A DNA stretch of 64,000 bases from Bradyrhizobium tropiciagri (GTDB lineage Bacteria; Pseudomonadota; Alphaproteobacteria; Rhizobiales; Xanthobacteraceae), in NCBI RefSeq assembly GCF_018130545.1, contig NZ_JAFCKF010000005.1, positions 434,001 through 498,000 of the forward strand, in the 5' to 3' direction. The position numbers and the translations under genes were made by a program. This document shows positions 1 to 8,608 of the stretch, one piece after another; position 1 is the stretch's first letter; each line of letters begins with the position of its first letter. The notes beneath the pieces were generated by a model, which saw nothing but the letters and a program-made list of their open reading frames with translations, was not told the origin of the DNA and did no database searches.

Positions 1-379
1 GGCGAAGTCGGAGAAAGAGAGCGCCTATCATCTGCGGCACTCGTCGGAATGGATCGTCCGGCTCGGCGACGGCACCGAGGAAAGCCACCGCCGCGCGCAG
101 GACGCGATCGACGATCTCTGGGCCTACACCGGCGAGATGTTCGCAGTCGACGACGGCGAGCGCGGCCTGATCGACGCCGGCATCGCGATTGATCCGGCGG
201 CGCTGAAGTCGCGCTGGCTCAAGGCCGTGACCGGCATCGTCAACGAGGCGACGCTGGCGTTGCCGAAGAGCGATTGGATGCAGCAGGGCGGCCGCGTCGG
301 CAGCCATAGCGAACATCTCGGCCATCTGCTCAGCGAATTGCAGTCCCTGCAGCGAACCTTCCCGGGGGCAACATGGTGA
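1..379 (+). CDS. paaC: Phenylacetyl-CoA epoxidase subunit PaaC (3' part)
   Basis: The window opens inside this gene. Reading in frame from base 2 gives about 125 C-terminal residues, ending at the TGA at 377-379. The text YHLRHSSEWIVRLGDGTEES near the start and a final SEHLGHLLSELQSLQR helix match the C-terminal half of PaaC. In the family PaaC is the non-catalytic, ferritin-like structural partner of PaaA in the multicomponent oxygenase that epoxidises the ring of phenylacetyl-CoA. Its stop overlaps the paaD start by 7 bases (ATGGTGA), which indicates translational coupling. The start codon and the paaA/paaB genes lie outside the window. Confidence 0.93.
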   Translation, partial: AKSEKESAYHLRHSSEWIVRLGDGTEESHRRAQDAIDDLWAYTGEMFAVDDGERGLIDAGIAIDPAALKSRWLKAVTGIVNEATLALPKSDWMQQGGRVGSHSEHLGHLLSELQSLQRTFPGATW

Positions 380-876
380 CCGTTGCACTCAGCGACGCCG
401 ATCTGCGCCGGCGCGCCTGGCGCGCGGCCGCGCAGGTGGTCGATCCCGAGATTCCGGTGCTGACCATCGCCGATCTCGGCGTGCTGCGCGATGTCGCGGT
501 CCATGACGGCCATGTCGAGGTCGCGATCACACCGACCTATTCCGGCTGCCCGGCGATGAACATGATCGCGCTCGAGATCGAGCTTGCGCTGGAACGCGAA
601 GGCATTCACCGGCCGAAGGTCCGCACCGTGCTGTCGCCGGCCTGGACCACCGACTGGATGAGCGAGGACGGCCGCCGCAAGCTCAGGGAATACGGCATCG
701 CGCCGCCGCTGCCGGGCTCCTCGCGCCGCGCGCTGTTCGGCGAGCAGCAGGTGATGTGCCCGCAATGCAGCTCCGTCGATACCGAGCTGCTGTCCGAATT
801 CGGCTCGACCTCCTGCAAGGCGCTGTGGCGTTGCAAGAGCTGCCGTGAACCCTTCGATTACTTCAAGTGTCATTGA
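373..876 (+). CDS. paaD: Phenylacetate-CoA oxygenase subunit PaaD (PaaJ)
   Basis: This 167-residue protein has an N-terminal MIP18/DUF59 domain (residues about 10-95, with DPEIP at 24-28 and Cys59 in SGCPAM) and a C-terminal cysteine cluster (CPQC at 129-132, then Cys148, Cys154, Cys157 and Cys166). That layout is characteristic of PaaD. In the family it is required for phenylacetyl-CoA epoxidase activity, probably by helping iron-sulfur or diiron maturation of the complex rather than in catalysis. It overlaps paaC and is followed after 2 bases by the ATG of paaE, so it sits in the middle of the paaABCDE operon. Confidence 0.93.
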   Translation: MVTVALSDADLRRRAWRAAAQVVDPEIPVLTIADLGVLRDVAVHDGHVEVAITPTYSGCPAMNMIALEIELALEREGIHRPKVRTVLSPAWTTDWMSEDGRRKLREYGIAPPLPGSSRRALFGEQQVMCPQCSSVDTELLSEFGSTSCKALWRCKSCREPFDYFKCH

Positions 877-878
877 CC

Positions 879-1955
879 ATGTCGACACCACGATTCCACC
901 GCCTGTCTGTCAGCGATCTGCGCCGCGAGGCGTCCGACGCCATCTCGATGACCTTCGCGATCCCCGACGATCTGCAAGGCGACTACCGCTTCACGCCCGG
1001 TCAGTATCTGACCTTGCGCACCACCATGGACGGCGAGGAAGTCCGCCGCTCCTATTCGATCTGCTCCGGCCCCGACGACGGCGAATTGCGCATCGCGGTG
1101 AAGAAGGTCGACGGCGGCGCCTTCTCGAACTGGGCCGCGGACGAATTGAAGGCCGGCGACGAGCTCGACGTGATGACGCCGACCGGCCGTTTTGGTATCG
1201 CGCATACGCCCGGGGAGGCGCGGACCTATGTCGGCTTCGCCGCCGGCAGCGGCATCACGCCGATCCTCTCGATCATCAAGGGCGTGCTGGCGCGCGAGCC
1301 GACGAGCTGCTTCTTCCTGTTCTACGGCAATCGCTCGACCGAAGGCGTCATGTTCCGCGAGGCGCTGGAAGAATTGAAGGACCGCTTCATGCGGCGGCTG
1401 TCGGTGTTCCACGTCATCTCGGGCGAGGAGCAGGACATCCCGATCCTGCACGGCCGGCTCGATGGTGAGAAGGTGCGGGTGCTGCTGCGCTCGCTGGTGC
1501 CGGCCGCGACCGTCGATCATGTCTTCGTCTGCGGCCCGACCGCGATGAGCGAGACCATCGAGGCGACCTGCCGCGAGATCGGCATCGCCGACGAACGCAT
1601 CCATGTCGAACGCTTCGTGTCGGAGTTCGGCGGCAAGCCGCGCCCCAAGGTCGTCGTGCCCGCAGGCGCACCGCCGAAGGCGATCGCCGGCTTGATCATC
1701 GACGGCAAGCGCCGCGAAGTCCCGGTCGCTGACGGCGAGTCGATCCTCGACGCCGCGCTGCGCGCCGGCATGGACCTGCCGTTCGCGTGCAAGGGCGGCA
1801 TGTGCTCGACTTGCCGCGCCAAGCTGGTCGAAGGCGAGGCGCCGATGGACCTGAATTATTCGCTGGAGCCGTGGGAGCTGAAGGCGGGGTTCATCCTCAC
1901 CTGCCAGGCCAAGCCGTGCTCGGAGAAGGTCGTGGTCGATTACGACCACGTCTAG
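879..1955 (+). CDS. paaE: Phenylacetyl-CoA epoxidase reductase PaaE
   Basis: PaaE moves electrons from NAD(P)H through FAD and a [2Fe-2S] centre to the PaaABC oxygenase. The protein has a ferredoxin-reductase FAD domain at the N-terminus (RRSYSICSGP is the flavin-binding motif), an NAD-binding domain (AAGSGITPILSI) and a plant-type ferredoxin domain at the C-terminus (CKGGMCSTC, with a fourth Cys in FILTCQAKP). I choose the ATG at 879, two bases after the paaD stop, which gives 358 residues. An in-frame GTG at 867 would overlap paaD and add four residues. A perfect 8-bp hairpin lies over its last codons (1931-1950). Confidence 0.94.
   Translation: MSTPRFHRLSVSDLRREASDAISMTFAIPDDLQGDYRFTPGQYLTLRTTMDGEEVRRSYSICSGPDDGELRIAVKKVDGGAFSNWAADELKAGDELDVMTPTGRFGIAHTPGEARTYVGFAAGSGITPILSIIKGVLAREPTSCFFLFYGNRSTEGVMFREALEELKDRFMRRLSVFHVISGEEQDIPILHGRLDGEKVRVLLRSLVPAATVDHVFVCGPTAMSETIEATCREIGIADERIHVERFVSEFGGKPRPKVVVPAGAPPKAIAGLIIDGKRREVPVADGESILDAALRAGMDLPFACKGGMCSTCRAKLVEGEAPMDLNYSLEPWELKAGFILTCQAKPCSEKVVVDYDHV
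1931..1950 (+). other. Hairpin at the 3' end of paaE
   Basis: CGTGGTCG and CGACCACG form a perfect 8-bp stem around an ATTA loop, 3 bases before the paaE stop codon. No T-run follows, so it is not a classical intrinsic terminator. A second small palindrome (GACACC-CAA-GGTGTC, 1971-1985) lies between it and paaI. Together they could stabilise the 3' end of the paaC-E message or separate it from paaI-paaK; this role is inference only. Confidence 0.4.
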
Positions 1956-2049
1956 TTCTATCTGCGCGTTGACACCCAAGGTGTCGCGCCAAACACTGAT
2001 GTGACACCAAGAGGCCCATCGCAACGGGCCCGCGCACAGGGAGTTCGAT

Positions 2050-2505
2050 GTGAATTTGAAGGCCACGCTATCATCAGAGGATGTCGCCCGCGCCTGCGCG
2101 GATGCGATGTGGAAGGAAGACGACGCCAGCAAGGGCCTCGGCATGGAGCTCGTCGAGATCAAGCCGGGCCACGCGACCATGGCGATGACGGTGCAACCGC
2201 ACATGGTCAACGGCCAGCGCATCTGCCATGGCGGCTACATCTTCACGCTGGCCGATTCAGCCTTCGCCTTCGCCTGCAACAGCCATAACGATCGCGCGGT
2301 GGCGGCACAGGGCAACATCACCTTCATCCGGCCCGGCAAGCTCGGCGACCGCCTGGTCGCGGCCGCGCGCGAGATCTCGCGCAGCGGCCGCTCCGGAATC
2401 TATGACGTGCGCGTCACCGCCGGCGACAGCGTGATCGCCGAATTCCGCGGACATTCGCGGGTGATACAGGGCACCTGGCTGCCCGACACGGACATCAAGG
2501 CATAA
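2050..2505 (+). CDS. paaI: Hydroxyphenylacetyl-CoA thioesterase PaaI
   Basis: This 151-residue hotdog-fold thioesterase has the family signature NGQRICHGGYIFTLADSAF (residues about 56-75), where Asp in LADSAF is the catalytic acid of PaaI-type enzymes. PaaI hydrolyses ring-hydroxylated phenylacetyl-CoA and dead-end CoA esters, releasing CoA when the Paa pathway stalls. The start is GTG at 2050, behind the purine-rich CAGGGAG. The overlapping ATG at 2048 is out of frame and hits TGA at once. It lies 94 bases after paaE and 19 bases before paaK, on the same strand, so it is probably co-transcribed with paaK. Confidence 0.93.
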   Translation: MNLKATLSSEDVARACADAMWKEDDASKGLGMELVEIKPGHATMAMTVQPHMVNGQRICHGGYIFTLADSAFAFACNSHNDRAVAAQGNITFIRPGKLGDRLVAAAREISRSGRSGIYDVRVTAGDSVIAEFRGHSRVIQGTWLPDTDIKA

Positions 2506-2524
2506 GGCTTCAGGGGAAACGTCG

Positions 2525-3856
2525 ATGGCTACGGCAAAGCTCAGAGTTGGAAATAGCGGCTATCACGCCGAGCTCGATGCGGCCGAACGCGCCTCGCGCG
2601 ATGAGATGGTGGCGCTGCAGACCAAGCGGCTCGCCTGGTCGCTCAAGCATGCTTATGACAATGTCGCGCACTACAAGAAGTCGTTCGACGCCGCGGGCGT
2701 GCACCCCACGGACTTCAAGCAGCTTCCCGATCTCGCCAAGTTTCCTTTCACGGTGAAGACCGATCTGCGCGACAATTATCCCTTCAACATGTTCGCGGTG
2801 CCGCGGGAGCAGCTGGTGCGGGTCCATGCCTCATCCGGCACGACCGGCAAGCCGATCGTGGTCGGCTACACCAAGGGCGACATCGACACCTGGGCCGACG
2901 TGATGGCGCGCTCGATCCGCGCCGCCGGTGGCCGTTCTGGGATGCTGATGCACAATGCCTATGGCTATGGCCTGTTCACCGGCGGCCTCGGCGCGCATTA
3001 CGGCGCCGAGCGGCTTGGCTGCACGGTCATCCCGATCTCCGGCGGCATGACCGAGCGGCAGGTGCAGCTGATCAACGACTTCCGGCCCGACGTCATCACG
3101 GTGACGCCGAGCTACATGCTGGCGATCCTCGACGAGTTCAAGCGGCAGGGCCTCGACCCGCGCAAATCGTCACTGAAGTTCGGGATCTTCGGCGCCGAGC
3201 CCTGGACCAACGCGATGCGCGTCGAGATCGAGCAGGCCTTCGACATGGACGCTACCGATATCTACGGCCTTTCGGAGGTGATCGGCCCCGGCGTCGCGCA
3301 GGAATGCGTGGAGACCAAGGACGGCCTGCACATCTGGGAGGATCACTTCTATCCCGAGGTGATCGATCCCGTGACCGGCAAGGTGCTCGGCGACGGCGAG
3401 AAGGGCGAACTGGTGTTCACCTCGCTCACCAAGGAAGGCTTCCCGATCATCCGCTACCGCACCCGGGACCTGACGCGGCTGCTGCCCGGCACGGCGCGGC
3501 CCGGCATGCGGCGAATGGAGAAGGTGACCGGTCGTTCCGACGACATGATCATCCTGCGCGGCGTCAACGTGTTCCCGACCCAGATCGAGGAAGCGCTGCT
3601 GGCGACCGACTGGTGCGGTGGGCATTTTGTCATCGAGCTGACCCGCGAGGGCCGCATGGACGAGATGACGGTGCTCGCCGAAGCCCGTCCCGAAAGCTGG
3701 GACGGCGCGGGGCTGACCGCGCACGCCGAGAAGCTCTCCGGCTTCATCAAGAACACGATCGGCATCTCCACTCGCGTCCGCGTCGTCGCTCCCGAGACGC
3801 TCGAACGCTCGCTCGGCAAGGCGAAACGTGTTTACGACAAGCGGCCGAAAGAATAG
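2525..3856 (+). CDS. paaK: Phenylacetate-CoA ligase PaaK
   Basis: This 443-residue adenylate-forming ligase activates phenylacetate to phenylacetyl-CoA with ATP and CoA, the entry step of the aerobic hybrid pathway. Visible motifs are the phosphate-binding loop HASSGTTGKP (about residue 100), YGLSEVIGPG (A5-like, about 245) and the C-terminal hinge GRSDDMIILRGVNVFPTQIE, all diagnostic of PaaK. The length is normal for the family. It is the last recognisable paa gene here. The gene after it is an amidase-signature enzyme on the same strand, 36 bases downstream, which may feed arylacetates into it. Confidence 0.95.
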   Translation: MATAKLRVGNSGYHAELDAAERASRDEMVALQTKRLAWSLKHAYDNVAHYKKSFDAAGVHPTDFKQLPDLAKFPFTVKTDLRDNYPFNMFAVPREQLVRVHASSGTTGKPIVVGYTKGDIDTWADVMARSIRAAGGRSGMLMHNAYGYGLFTGGLGAHYGAERLGCTVIPISGGMTERQVQLINDFRPDVITVTPSYMLAILDEFKRQGLDPRKSSLKFGIFGAEPWTNAMRVEIEQAFDMDATDIYGLSEVIGPGVAQECVETKDGLHIWEDHFYPEVIDPVTGKVLGDGEKGELVFTSLTKEGFPIIRYRTRDLTRLLPGTARPGMRRMEKVTGRSDDMIILRGVNVFPTQIEEALLATDWCGGHFVIELTREGRMDEMTVLAEARPESWDGAGLTAHAEKLSGFIKNTIGISTRVRVVAPETLERSLGKAKRVYDKRPKE

Positions 3857-3892
3857 CCTCTCGCCCGCAATCGAAGAGGGCGCGGGGTTTCC

Positions 3893-5323
3893 ATGGCCGA
3901 TACCAACGAAGTAACCGCTGCGGAGATCCTGGCTGATATTCGCAACGGCAAGGTGACGGCGGTCAGCCTCGTCGAGGCCGCGCTCGATCGTGCCGAGCGG
4001 CTGAGGCACCTCAACGCCTTCATCGTGCTGAACCGTGATGGTGCGCTGGCCGCGGCGCGCGAGGTCGATGCCGGAAAGCGCTCCGGCGCACTCGCCGGGC
4101 TCCCCATCGTCGTCAAGGACAACATCAACACGTCGGATCTGCCGACATCGGGCGGCACCCCGGCGCTGCAACACGCGCGGCCGGCGCGCAACGCGCCGTC
4201 GTTGCAGAAGCTGCTCGACGCCGGCGCTGTCGTCATCGGCAAGACCAATCTGCACGAGCTCGCCTTCGGCATCACCAGCACCAATCTCGCACCCTTCGCG
4301 GGACCGGTTCGGAATCCGTACGACACTAGCCGCATCCCCGGCGGGTCGTCGGGTGGAACGTCGGCAGCGATCGCCGCACGGATCACCACCTGTGGGCTCG
4401 GATCGGACACCGGCGGCTCGACCCGCGTGCCCGCGGCGCTGACCGGGACCGTTGGGCTGCGGCCGTCGGTCGGCAATGGCGGCGCCGAGCGGCGCTATCA
4501 CGACGACAATCAGGTGGTTCCGATCAGCCATACCCGTGACACCGTCGGCCCGATGGGTCGCACCGTCGCCGATGTCGCGCTGCTCGATGCCGTGATCACT
4601 GGCACGCCGGTTGCGTCAGCCGTTCCGTTGCGCGGCGTGCGTCTCGGCATTCCCGCGTGCTTCTGGAGCGGCCTCGATCGCGATGTCGAAGCCGTCACCC
4701 GCGCGGCCTGCGCCGCGCTCGCCGCGGGGGGCGCGGTGCTGGTCGATGTCGATATGCCCGACCTGTTCGAGCAGAACGGCAAGGTGTCGTTCGTGGTCGC
4801 GCTGCATGAGCCGATCGCCGACATCCCGGCCTGGCTCGCCGCCTCCGGGATCGAGGGGATCACGCTGTCGGACATCGCAGGCAGTGTCGCCAGTCCTGAC
4901 GTGGTCGGCGCGTTCGGTGCCATCACCGCGGACGCCTTCGGTGCCGCCTATGATGATGCGATCAAGGTGCAGCGGCCGGCGCTGCAGGCGATCTACGCCG
5001 CCTATCTCAGGGACAACAGGCTGGACGCCATCCTGTTTCCGACCACGATCGCGCCTGCACCCGTGATCGACGAGAAGACCGGGTCCGGCGAGATGTCGGT
5101 CAATGGCGGCGCGCCGACGCCGACCTTCGGCACCATGATCCGCAACACCGATCCCGGCAGCAATGCCGGCCTGCCCGGGCTGTCGCTCTATGCCGGCATG
5201 ACGCCCGGCGGCCTGCCGGTCGGGCTCGAGCTCGACGGTCCCGTCGGCAGCGATGGCAGACTGCTCGGGCTCGGCCTGTCGATCGAGGCGATCCTGGGCA
5301 CGGCCCCGCCGCCGAAGCTCTGA
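3893..5323 (+). CDS. Amidase-signature hydrolase (indoleacetamide/arylamide hydrolase-like)
   Basis: This 476-residue enzyme of the amidase-signature family hydrolyses a carboxamide to an acid and ammonia. The catalytic triad is visible: Lys75 (PIVVKDN), cis-Ser152 (PGGSSGGTSA) and nucleophile Ser176 (GSDTGGSTR). The 24-residue Ser-Ser spacing is as in well-studied members. The sequence is closest in character to indoleacetamide or mandelamide hydrolases. Its position 36 bases after paaK suggests an aryl-acetamide substrate whose acid product could enter the phenylacetate pathway, but that is inference. Start ATG 3893. Confidence 0.85.
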   Translation: MADTNEVTAAEILADIRNGKVTAVSLVEAALDRAERLRHLNAFIVLNRDGALAAAREVDAGKRSGALAGLPIVVKDNINTSDLPTSGGTPALQHARPARNAPSLQKLLDAGAVVIGKTNLHELAFGITSTNLAPFAGPVRNPYDTSRIPGGSSGGTSAAIAARITTCGLGSDTGGSTRVPAALTGTVGLRPSVGNGGAERRYHDDNQVVPISHTRDTVGPMGRTVADVALLDAVITGTPVASAVPLRGVRLGIPACFWSGLDRDVEAVTRAACAALAAGGAVLVDVDMPDLFEQNGKVSFVVALHEPIADIPAWLAASGIEGITLSDIAGSVASPDVVGAFGAITADAFGAAYDDAIKVQRPALQAIYAAYLRDNRLDAILFPTTIAPAPVIDEKTGSGEMSVNGGAPTPTFGTMIRNTDPGSNAGLPGLSLYAGMTPGGLPVGLELDGPVGSDGRLLGLGLSIEAILGTAPPPKL

Positions 5324-5352
5324 CACCGCAGACCGCAACAAGCCCCTTGAAT

Positions 5353-5374
5353 TGATTGGTCAGTCGATTAGTCA
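5353..5374. promoter_or_regulatory. Imperfect inverted repeat upstream of the MDR oxidoreductase
   Basis: TGATTGGTCA and CGATTAGTCA form an imperfect 22-bp inverted repeat (6 of 10 positions pair; the mismatches are transitions). It lies between the amidase stop and the start of the oxidoreductase at 5426. Size and position suit a dimeric TetR- or MarR-type operator, but no regulator gene is adjacent. Confidence 0.25.
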
Positions 5375-5425
5375 TGATCTGAGGCCGCCCGGCCGCCACG
5401 ATCCCTGCGCTTTGCGGCGCGCTTC

Positions 5426-6460
5426 ATGACCAAGACTGGACTGCTGATGCCGTCGGCCCCGCAAGCAACCCGTCACCCCGTCGATGCTCGTTGCGTCCGC
5501 CTGCTGACAAAGGTGGAGAACGCGGCGGCGGTGACGCCGGTTGTCGAGACCCATGCACTTTCGCGCGGGGACAATGATGTCCTGATCGAGGTGAAAGCGG
5601 CCGCGGTCAATCCGTCCGACGTCAAGGCCGCGACCGGGCTGATGCCCTATGCCGTATTCCCGCGCACCTCCGGCCGCGACTATGCGGGCGTCGTGATCGA
5701 CGGTCCCTCGGGCCTGATCGGGCGCGAGGTGTTCGGCTCGTCCGGCGACCTCGGCATCCGTCGCGACGGCACCCATGCCACGCGTCTGGTGGTCGAGGCC
5801 GATGCCGTGGTGGAAAAGCCCGCCGGCATTTCCTGGGATGAAGCGGCCGGGATCGGCGTGCCCTTTGTCACCGCGATGGAGGGGTTGCGTCGCGCCGGCG
5901 TTCCGAAGGCGGGTGAGACCGTGCTTGTGATGGGCGTCAACGGCAAGGTCGGCCAGGCCGCGGTGCAGATCGCGAGCTGGCACGGTGCGCGCGTGATCGG
6001 CGTGGTGCGCAAGAGCGAGCCCTATGAAGGCCACAGCAATTCGCCGGTCGAGGTGATCGACGCCTCCGCCGTCGATGTGGCCGCGCGGGTGCGTGAGCTG
6101 ACCGGCGGCAAGGGGGCCGACATCGTCTACAACACGGTCGGCGATCCCTATTTCCAGGCCGCGCACAAGTCGCTGGCGCTGCGCGGCCGGCAGATTCTGA
6201 TCGCGGCGGTCGATCGCATCGTGCAGTTCAACATCCTCGAATTCTATCGCGGCCAGCACACCTATGTCGGCATCGACACGCTCGCGCTGTCGTCGGTCGC
6301 GACCGGCGAGGTGTTGCGCGAGCTCGCGCCGGGCTTTGCCAGCGGACATCTCAAGCCGTTTCCGATCCAGCCGAGCGCGATCTATCCGCTGGAACAGGCC
6401 AGGGCCGCGTTCGTTGCCGTGGCAGGCTCGTCGCGCGACCGCGTGATTTTGCGACCGTAA
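5426..6460 (+). CDS. MDR-family zinc-type alcohol dehydrogenase / quinone oxidoreductase
   Basis: This 344-residue protein belongs to the medium-chain dehydrogenase/reductase superfamily. It has an N-terminal GroES-like domain (NPSDVKAATG, then SGRDYAGVV) and a Rossmann domain (VLVMGVNGKVGQAAVQIA at about 170-187). The zinc-ligand pattern of true alcohol dehydrogenases is not evident, so a zinc-free NADPH quinone or enone reductase is more likely. ATG 5426 follows the amidase stop by 102 bases without a strong Shine-Dalgarno sequence. The substrate cannot be told from sequence. A palindromic repeat starts 6 bases after the stop. Confidence 0.8.
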   Translation: MTKTGLLMPSAPQATRHPVDARCVRLLTKVENAAAVTPVVETHALSRGDNDVLIEVKAAAVNPSDVKAATGLMPYAVFPRTSGRDYAGVVIDGPSGLIGREVFGSSGDLGIRRDGTHATRLVVEADAVVEKPAGISWDEAAGIGVPFVTAMEGLRRAGVPKAGETVLVMGVNGKVGQAAVQIASWHGARVIGVVRKSEPYEGHSNSPVEVIDASAVDVAARVRELTGGKGADIVYNTVGDPYFQAAHKSLALRGRQILIAAVDRIVQFNILEFYRGQHTYVGIDTLALSSVATGEVLRELAPGFASGHLKPFPIQPSAIYPLEQARAAFVAVAGSSRDRVILRP

Positions 6461-6465
6461 TTCAC

Positions 6466-6550
6466 CGTCATTGCGAGGAGCGAAGCGACGAAGCAATCCA
6501 CTCTCTCCTGTTGCGGTGATATGGATTGCTTCGCTTCGCTCGCAATGACG
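6466..6550. repeat. Long inverted repeat, CGTCATTGCGAG family
   Basis: The left arm (6466-6500, beginning CGTCATTGCGAG) and right arm (6522-6550, ending CTCGCAATGACG) are inverted copies, with six extra bases in the left arm. The 21-base centre is unrelated. It fills the gap between the MDR gene and the YeeE-type gene. Elements with this end sequence are widespread between genes in bradyrhizobia as I remember them. In RNA it would form a long hairpin that could end or protect the upstream transcript. Confidence 0.8.
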
Positions 6551-6567
6551 AATTCTGAGGGACTTCC

Positions 6568-7623
6568 ATGGACTCCGCCACGATCGTCATCCTCGCCGCT
6601 CTCATCATCGGCCTGATCTACGGCTCGGTCGGATTGCTCAGCGGCTTCTGCATGATGAGCGGCCTGCGCGGCTGGTGGGCGGAGGGTGACGGGCGCCTGG
6701 CACGCACCTACGCGCTGGCGATGGGGGTTGCGATCGCCGCCTCGCAGCTGCTGGCGGCGGCCGGCCTCGTCGATCTCGGCAAGTCGATCTATCTGCAACC
6801 GTCGTTCTCGGCGCCGGTGATGTTTCTCGGCGGGCTCTTGTTCGGTTACGGCATGGTGCTGTCGAATGGCTGCGGCTCGCGAGCGCTGGTGCTGCTCGGG
6901 CGCGGCAATCTCCGTTCGTTCGTGGTCGTGATCGTGCTCGGCATTGTCGCCGAGATGACGCTGAAGGGCCTGATCGCGCCGGCGCGGATCGCGATGGTGC
7001 AGGCCTCGCAGGCGACCGTTGCCGCCAATTCGGTGCCGGCGCTGCTGGCAAGTATCGGCCTCGGCGCTGTGCCGGCACGGATGGTGGCGGCATCGGTGCT
7101 CTCAGCCGTGCTGATCATTTTCGCCTTTGCCGATGCGCCATTCCGAAAATCGCCGGGCCAGATCGCGGCGGGCCTGATCGTTGGCCTGCTCGTGGCGGGC
7201 GGCTGGTACGCGACCGGCTATCTCGGCGCCGATGATTTCAATCCGGTGCCGGTGACGTCGCTGACCTTCATCGCGCCGATCGCCGACGCCCTGCAATATG
7301 TCATGCTGTCGACCGGCTCGACGCTGAATTTCGGCATCGTCACCGTGTTCGGCGTATTCGCCGGCAGCCTGATCACGGCGCTCGCCACCGGGCGCTTCCA
7401 GCTCGAAGGCTATCGGTCGCCGCAACACATGCTGCGCTCGGCAAGCGGCGCCGCGCTGATGGGCGCGGGCGGCGTGATGGCGTTCGGTTGCTCGGTCGGA
7501 CAGGGGCTGACCGGACTGTCGACGCTGTCGCTGTCATCCTTCATCGCCATCGCCGGCATCATGCTCGGCACCGGTGCGGGCCTGCGCGGCGCCTTGCGGG
7601 TTCGACCGCTCGCGGCAGCCTAG
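6568..7623 (+). CDS. YeeE/YedE-family membrane protein (sulfur-compound transport)
   Basis: This 351-residue, highly hydrophobic inner-membrane protein has about nine to ten predicted membrane segments. It carries the two repeated YeeE/YedE signatures, SNGCGSRALVLLGRGN (Cys102) and AFGCSVGQGLTGLS (Cys308), plus Cys28 in LSGFCMM. Family members move thiosulfate or related sulfur compounds through such conserved cysteines. At about 350 residues it corresponds to the fused two-domain form. It stands alone on its strand. Its stop overlaps the stop of the convergent EamA gene by 2 bases. Confidence 0.85.
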   Translation: MDSATIVILAALIIGLIYGSVGLLSGFCMMSGLRGWWAEGDGRLARTYALAMGVAIAASQLLAAAGLVDLGKSIYLQPSFSAPVMFLGGLLFGYGMVLSNGCGSRALVLLGRGNLRSFVVVIVLGIVAEMTLKGLIAPARIAMVQASQATVAANSVPALLASIGLGAVPARMVAASVLSAVLIIFAFADAPFRKSPGQIAAGLIVGLLVAGGWYATGYLGADDFNPVPVTSLTFIAPIADALQYVMLSTGSTLNFGIVTVFGVFAGSLITALATGRFQLEGYRSPQHMLRSASGAALMGAGGVMAFGCSVGQGLTGLSTLSLSSFIAIAGIMLGTGAGLRGALRVRPLAAA

Positions 7624-8519
7624 GCCCGCGCCGGCGCATCCGCGAGCGAGCTCAGCGCGATCCCGCCGACGATCAGGGCCGCAGCAATCGCCAGCGAGAG
7701 ATCGATCGGCTCGCCGAGCAGCAGCGCAGCGGTCACGATGCCGACGATCGGCGTTCCCGTGGTGCCGAGCGAGGTGGTCAGCGCCGGCAGGCTCTTGTTG
7801 ACCATTGACATCGCCCAATATGCCAGCGCCGTGCCGATGAAGCCGGAATAGAGGAACAGCAGCACGAGGTGCGGCGACCATGTAACCGTGGGCACGCCCT
7901 CGGTGACCAGCGCCGTCGTCGTCAGCACCAGCGTTGCGACCAGCACCTGCCACAGCAGCAGCTGTAGCGGCGTCGCGATCCAGCGGTGCGAGCGGATATA
8001 GATGATGTTGGCGGCCCAGCAGATCGCAGCGAGGATGATCATGCCGGCGCCGGCGAGGACGTGCAGATTACTCCAGTCCAGCGACGCGGGGTTGAGGATC
8101 ACGCAAAGGCCGGCGAGCCCCGACGCGACGCCGACGAGCTTCAGCGCTCCGAGCCGTTCGGTTCGCGCGGCGCCGGCGGCCAGCGCCACCCAGAGCGGCG
8201 TGGTGTAGCCCAGCACGATGCCCTTGCTCGCCGGCAGATAGCGCAGGCCGGCGGCGACCAGGGTCGAGAAGAACGTCATGTGCAGCAGCGCCACGCTGAG
8301 CACGACCGGCACATCGGCGATCCGCGGAATGATCAGATTGCCGCTGGCGCGCAGGATCACCAGCAGCGCGGCCAGGGCGACCCAGCTGCGGATCGATGCG
8401 GTCCACAGCGGCGGCACCGCCTCGACCAGCGATTTCGTCACCGACCAGTTGATGCCCCAGGCCAGCACCACGACGATGAACAGGGCGGCGGCTTTGGCCG
8501 GCGATAGCGATTGATTCAC
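7620..8519 (-). CDS. EamA/DMT-family transporter
   Basis: This 299-residue protein has ten hydrophobic segments arranged as two EamA repeats (starting about residues 8 and 150; the second carries LVLLFLYSGFIGTALAYW). Family members are metabolite exporters of the drug/metabolite transporter superfamily, often for amino acids or their analogues. It is divergent from the MocR-type regulator at 8609, with an 89-base gap holding a palindrome. That arrangement usually means the regulator controls the exporter. Its stop (TAG on the minus strand, 7620-7622) shares the CTAG at 7620-7623 with the convergent YeeE-type gene. Confidence 0.88.
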   Translation of the reverse strand: MNQSLSPAKAAALFIVVVLAWGINWSVTKSLVEAVPPLWTASIRSWVALAALLVILRASGNLIIPRIADVPVVLSVALLHMTFFSTLVAAGLRYLPASKGIVLGYTTPLWVALAAGAARTERLGALKLVGVASGLAGLCVILNPASLDWSNLHVLAGAGMIILAAICWAANIIYIRSHRWIATPLQLLLWQVLVATLVLTTTALVTEGVPTVTWSPHLVLLFLYSGFIGTALAYWAMSMVNKSLPALTTSLGTTGTPIVGIVTAALLLGEPIDLSLAIAAALIVGGIALSSLADAPARA

Positions 8520-8551
8520 GGCAGAATCCTTGCGGGCAATACCTCCTGTGA

Positions 8552-8572
8552 ATAGGATCGCGCTGGTCCTAT
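8552..8572. promoter_or_regulatory. Palindrome in the eamA/mocR divergent promoter
   Basis: ATAGGA and TCCTAT form a perfect inverted repeat 9 bases apart. It sits 33 bases upstream of the EamA start and 37 bases upstream of the MocR start. A related half-site TGGTCC...GGGCCA overlaps it. MocR proteins bind such sites in the control regions of divergent genes. This is the likeliest operator for the regulator at 8609. Confidence 0.4.
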
Positions 8573-8608
8573 AAAAAGGGCCAGATCATATAGAATGAAG
8601 GATCCAGA

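Noticed and set aside
870-2222. 450-codon minus-strand open frame opposite paaE and paaI
   Set aside because: It mirrors the coding frames of clear paa genes. Its translation is rich in Arg, Ala and His without any family motif, a normal effect of high GC third positions.
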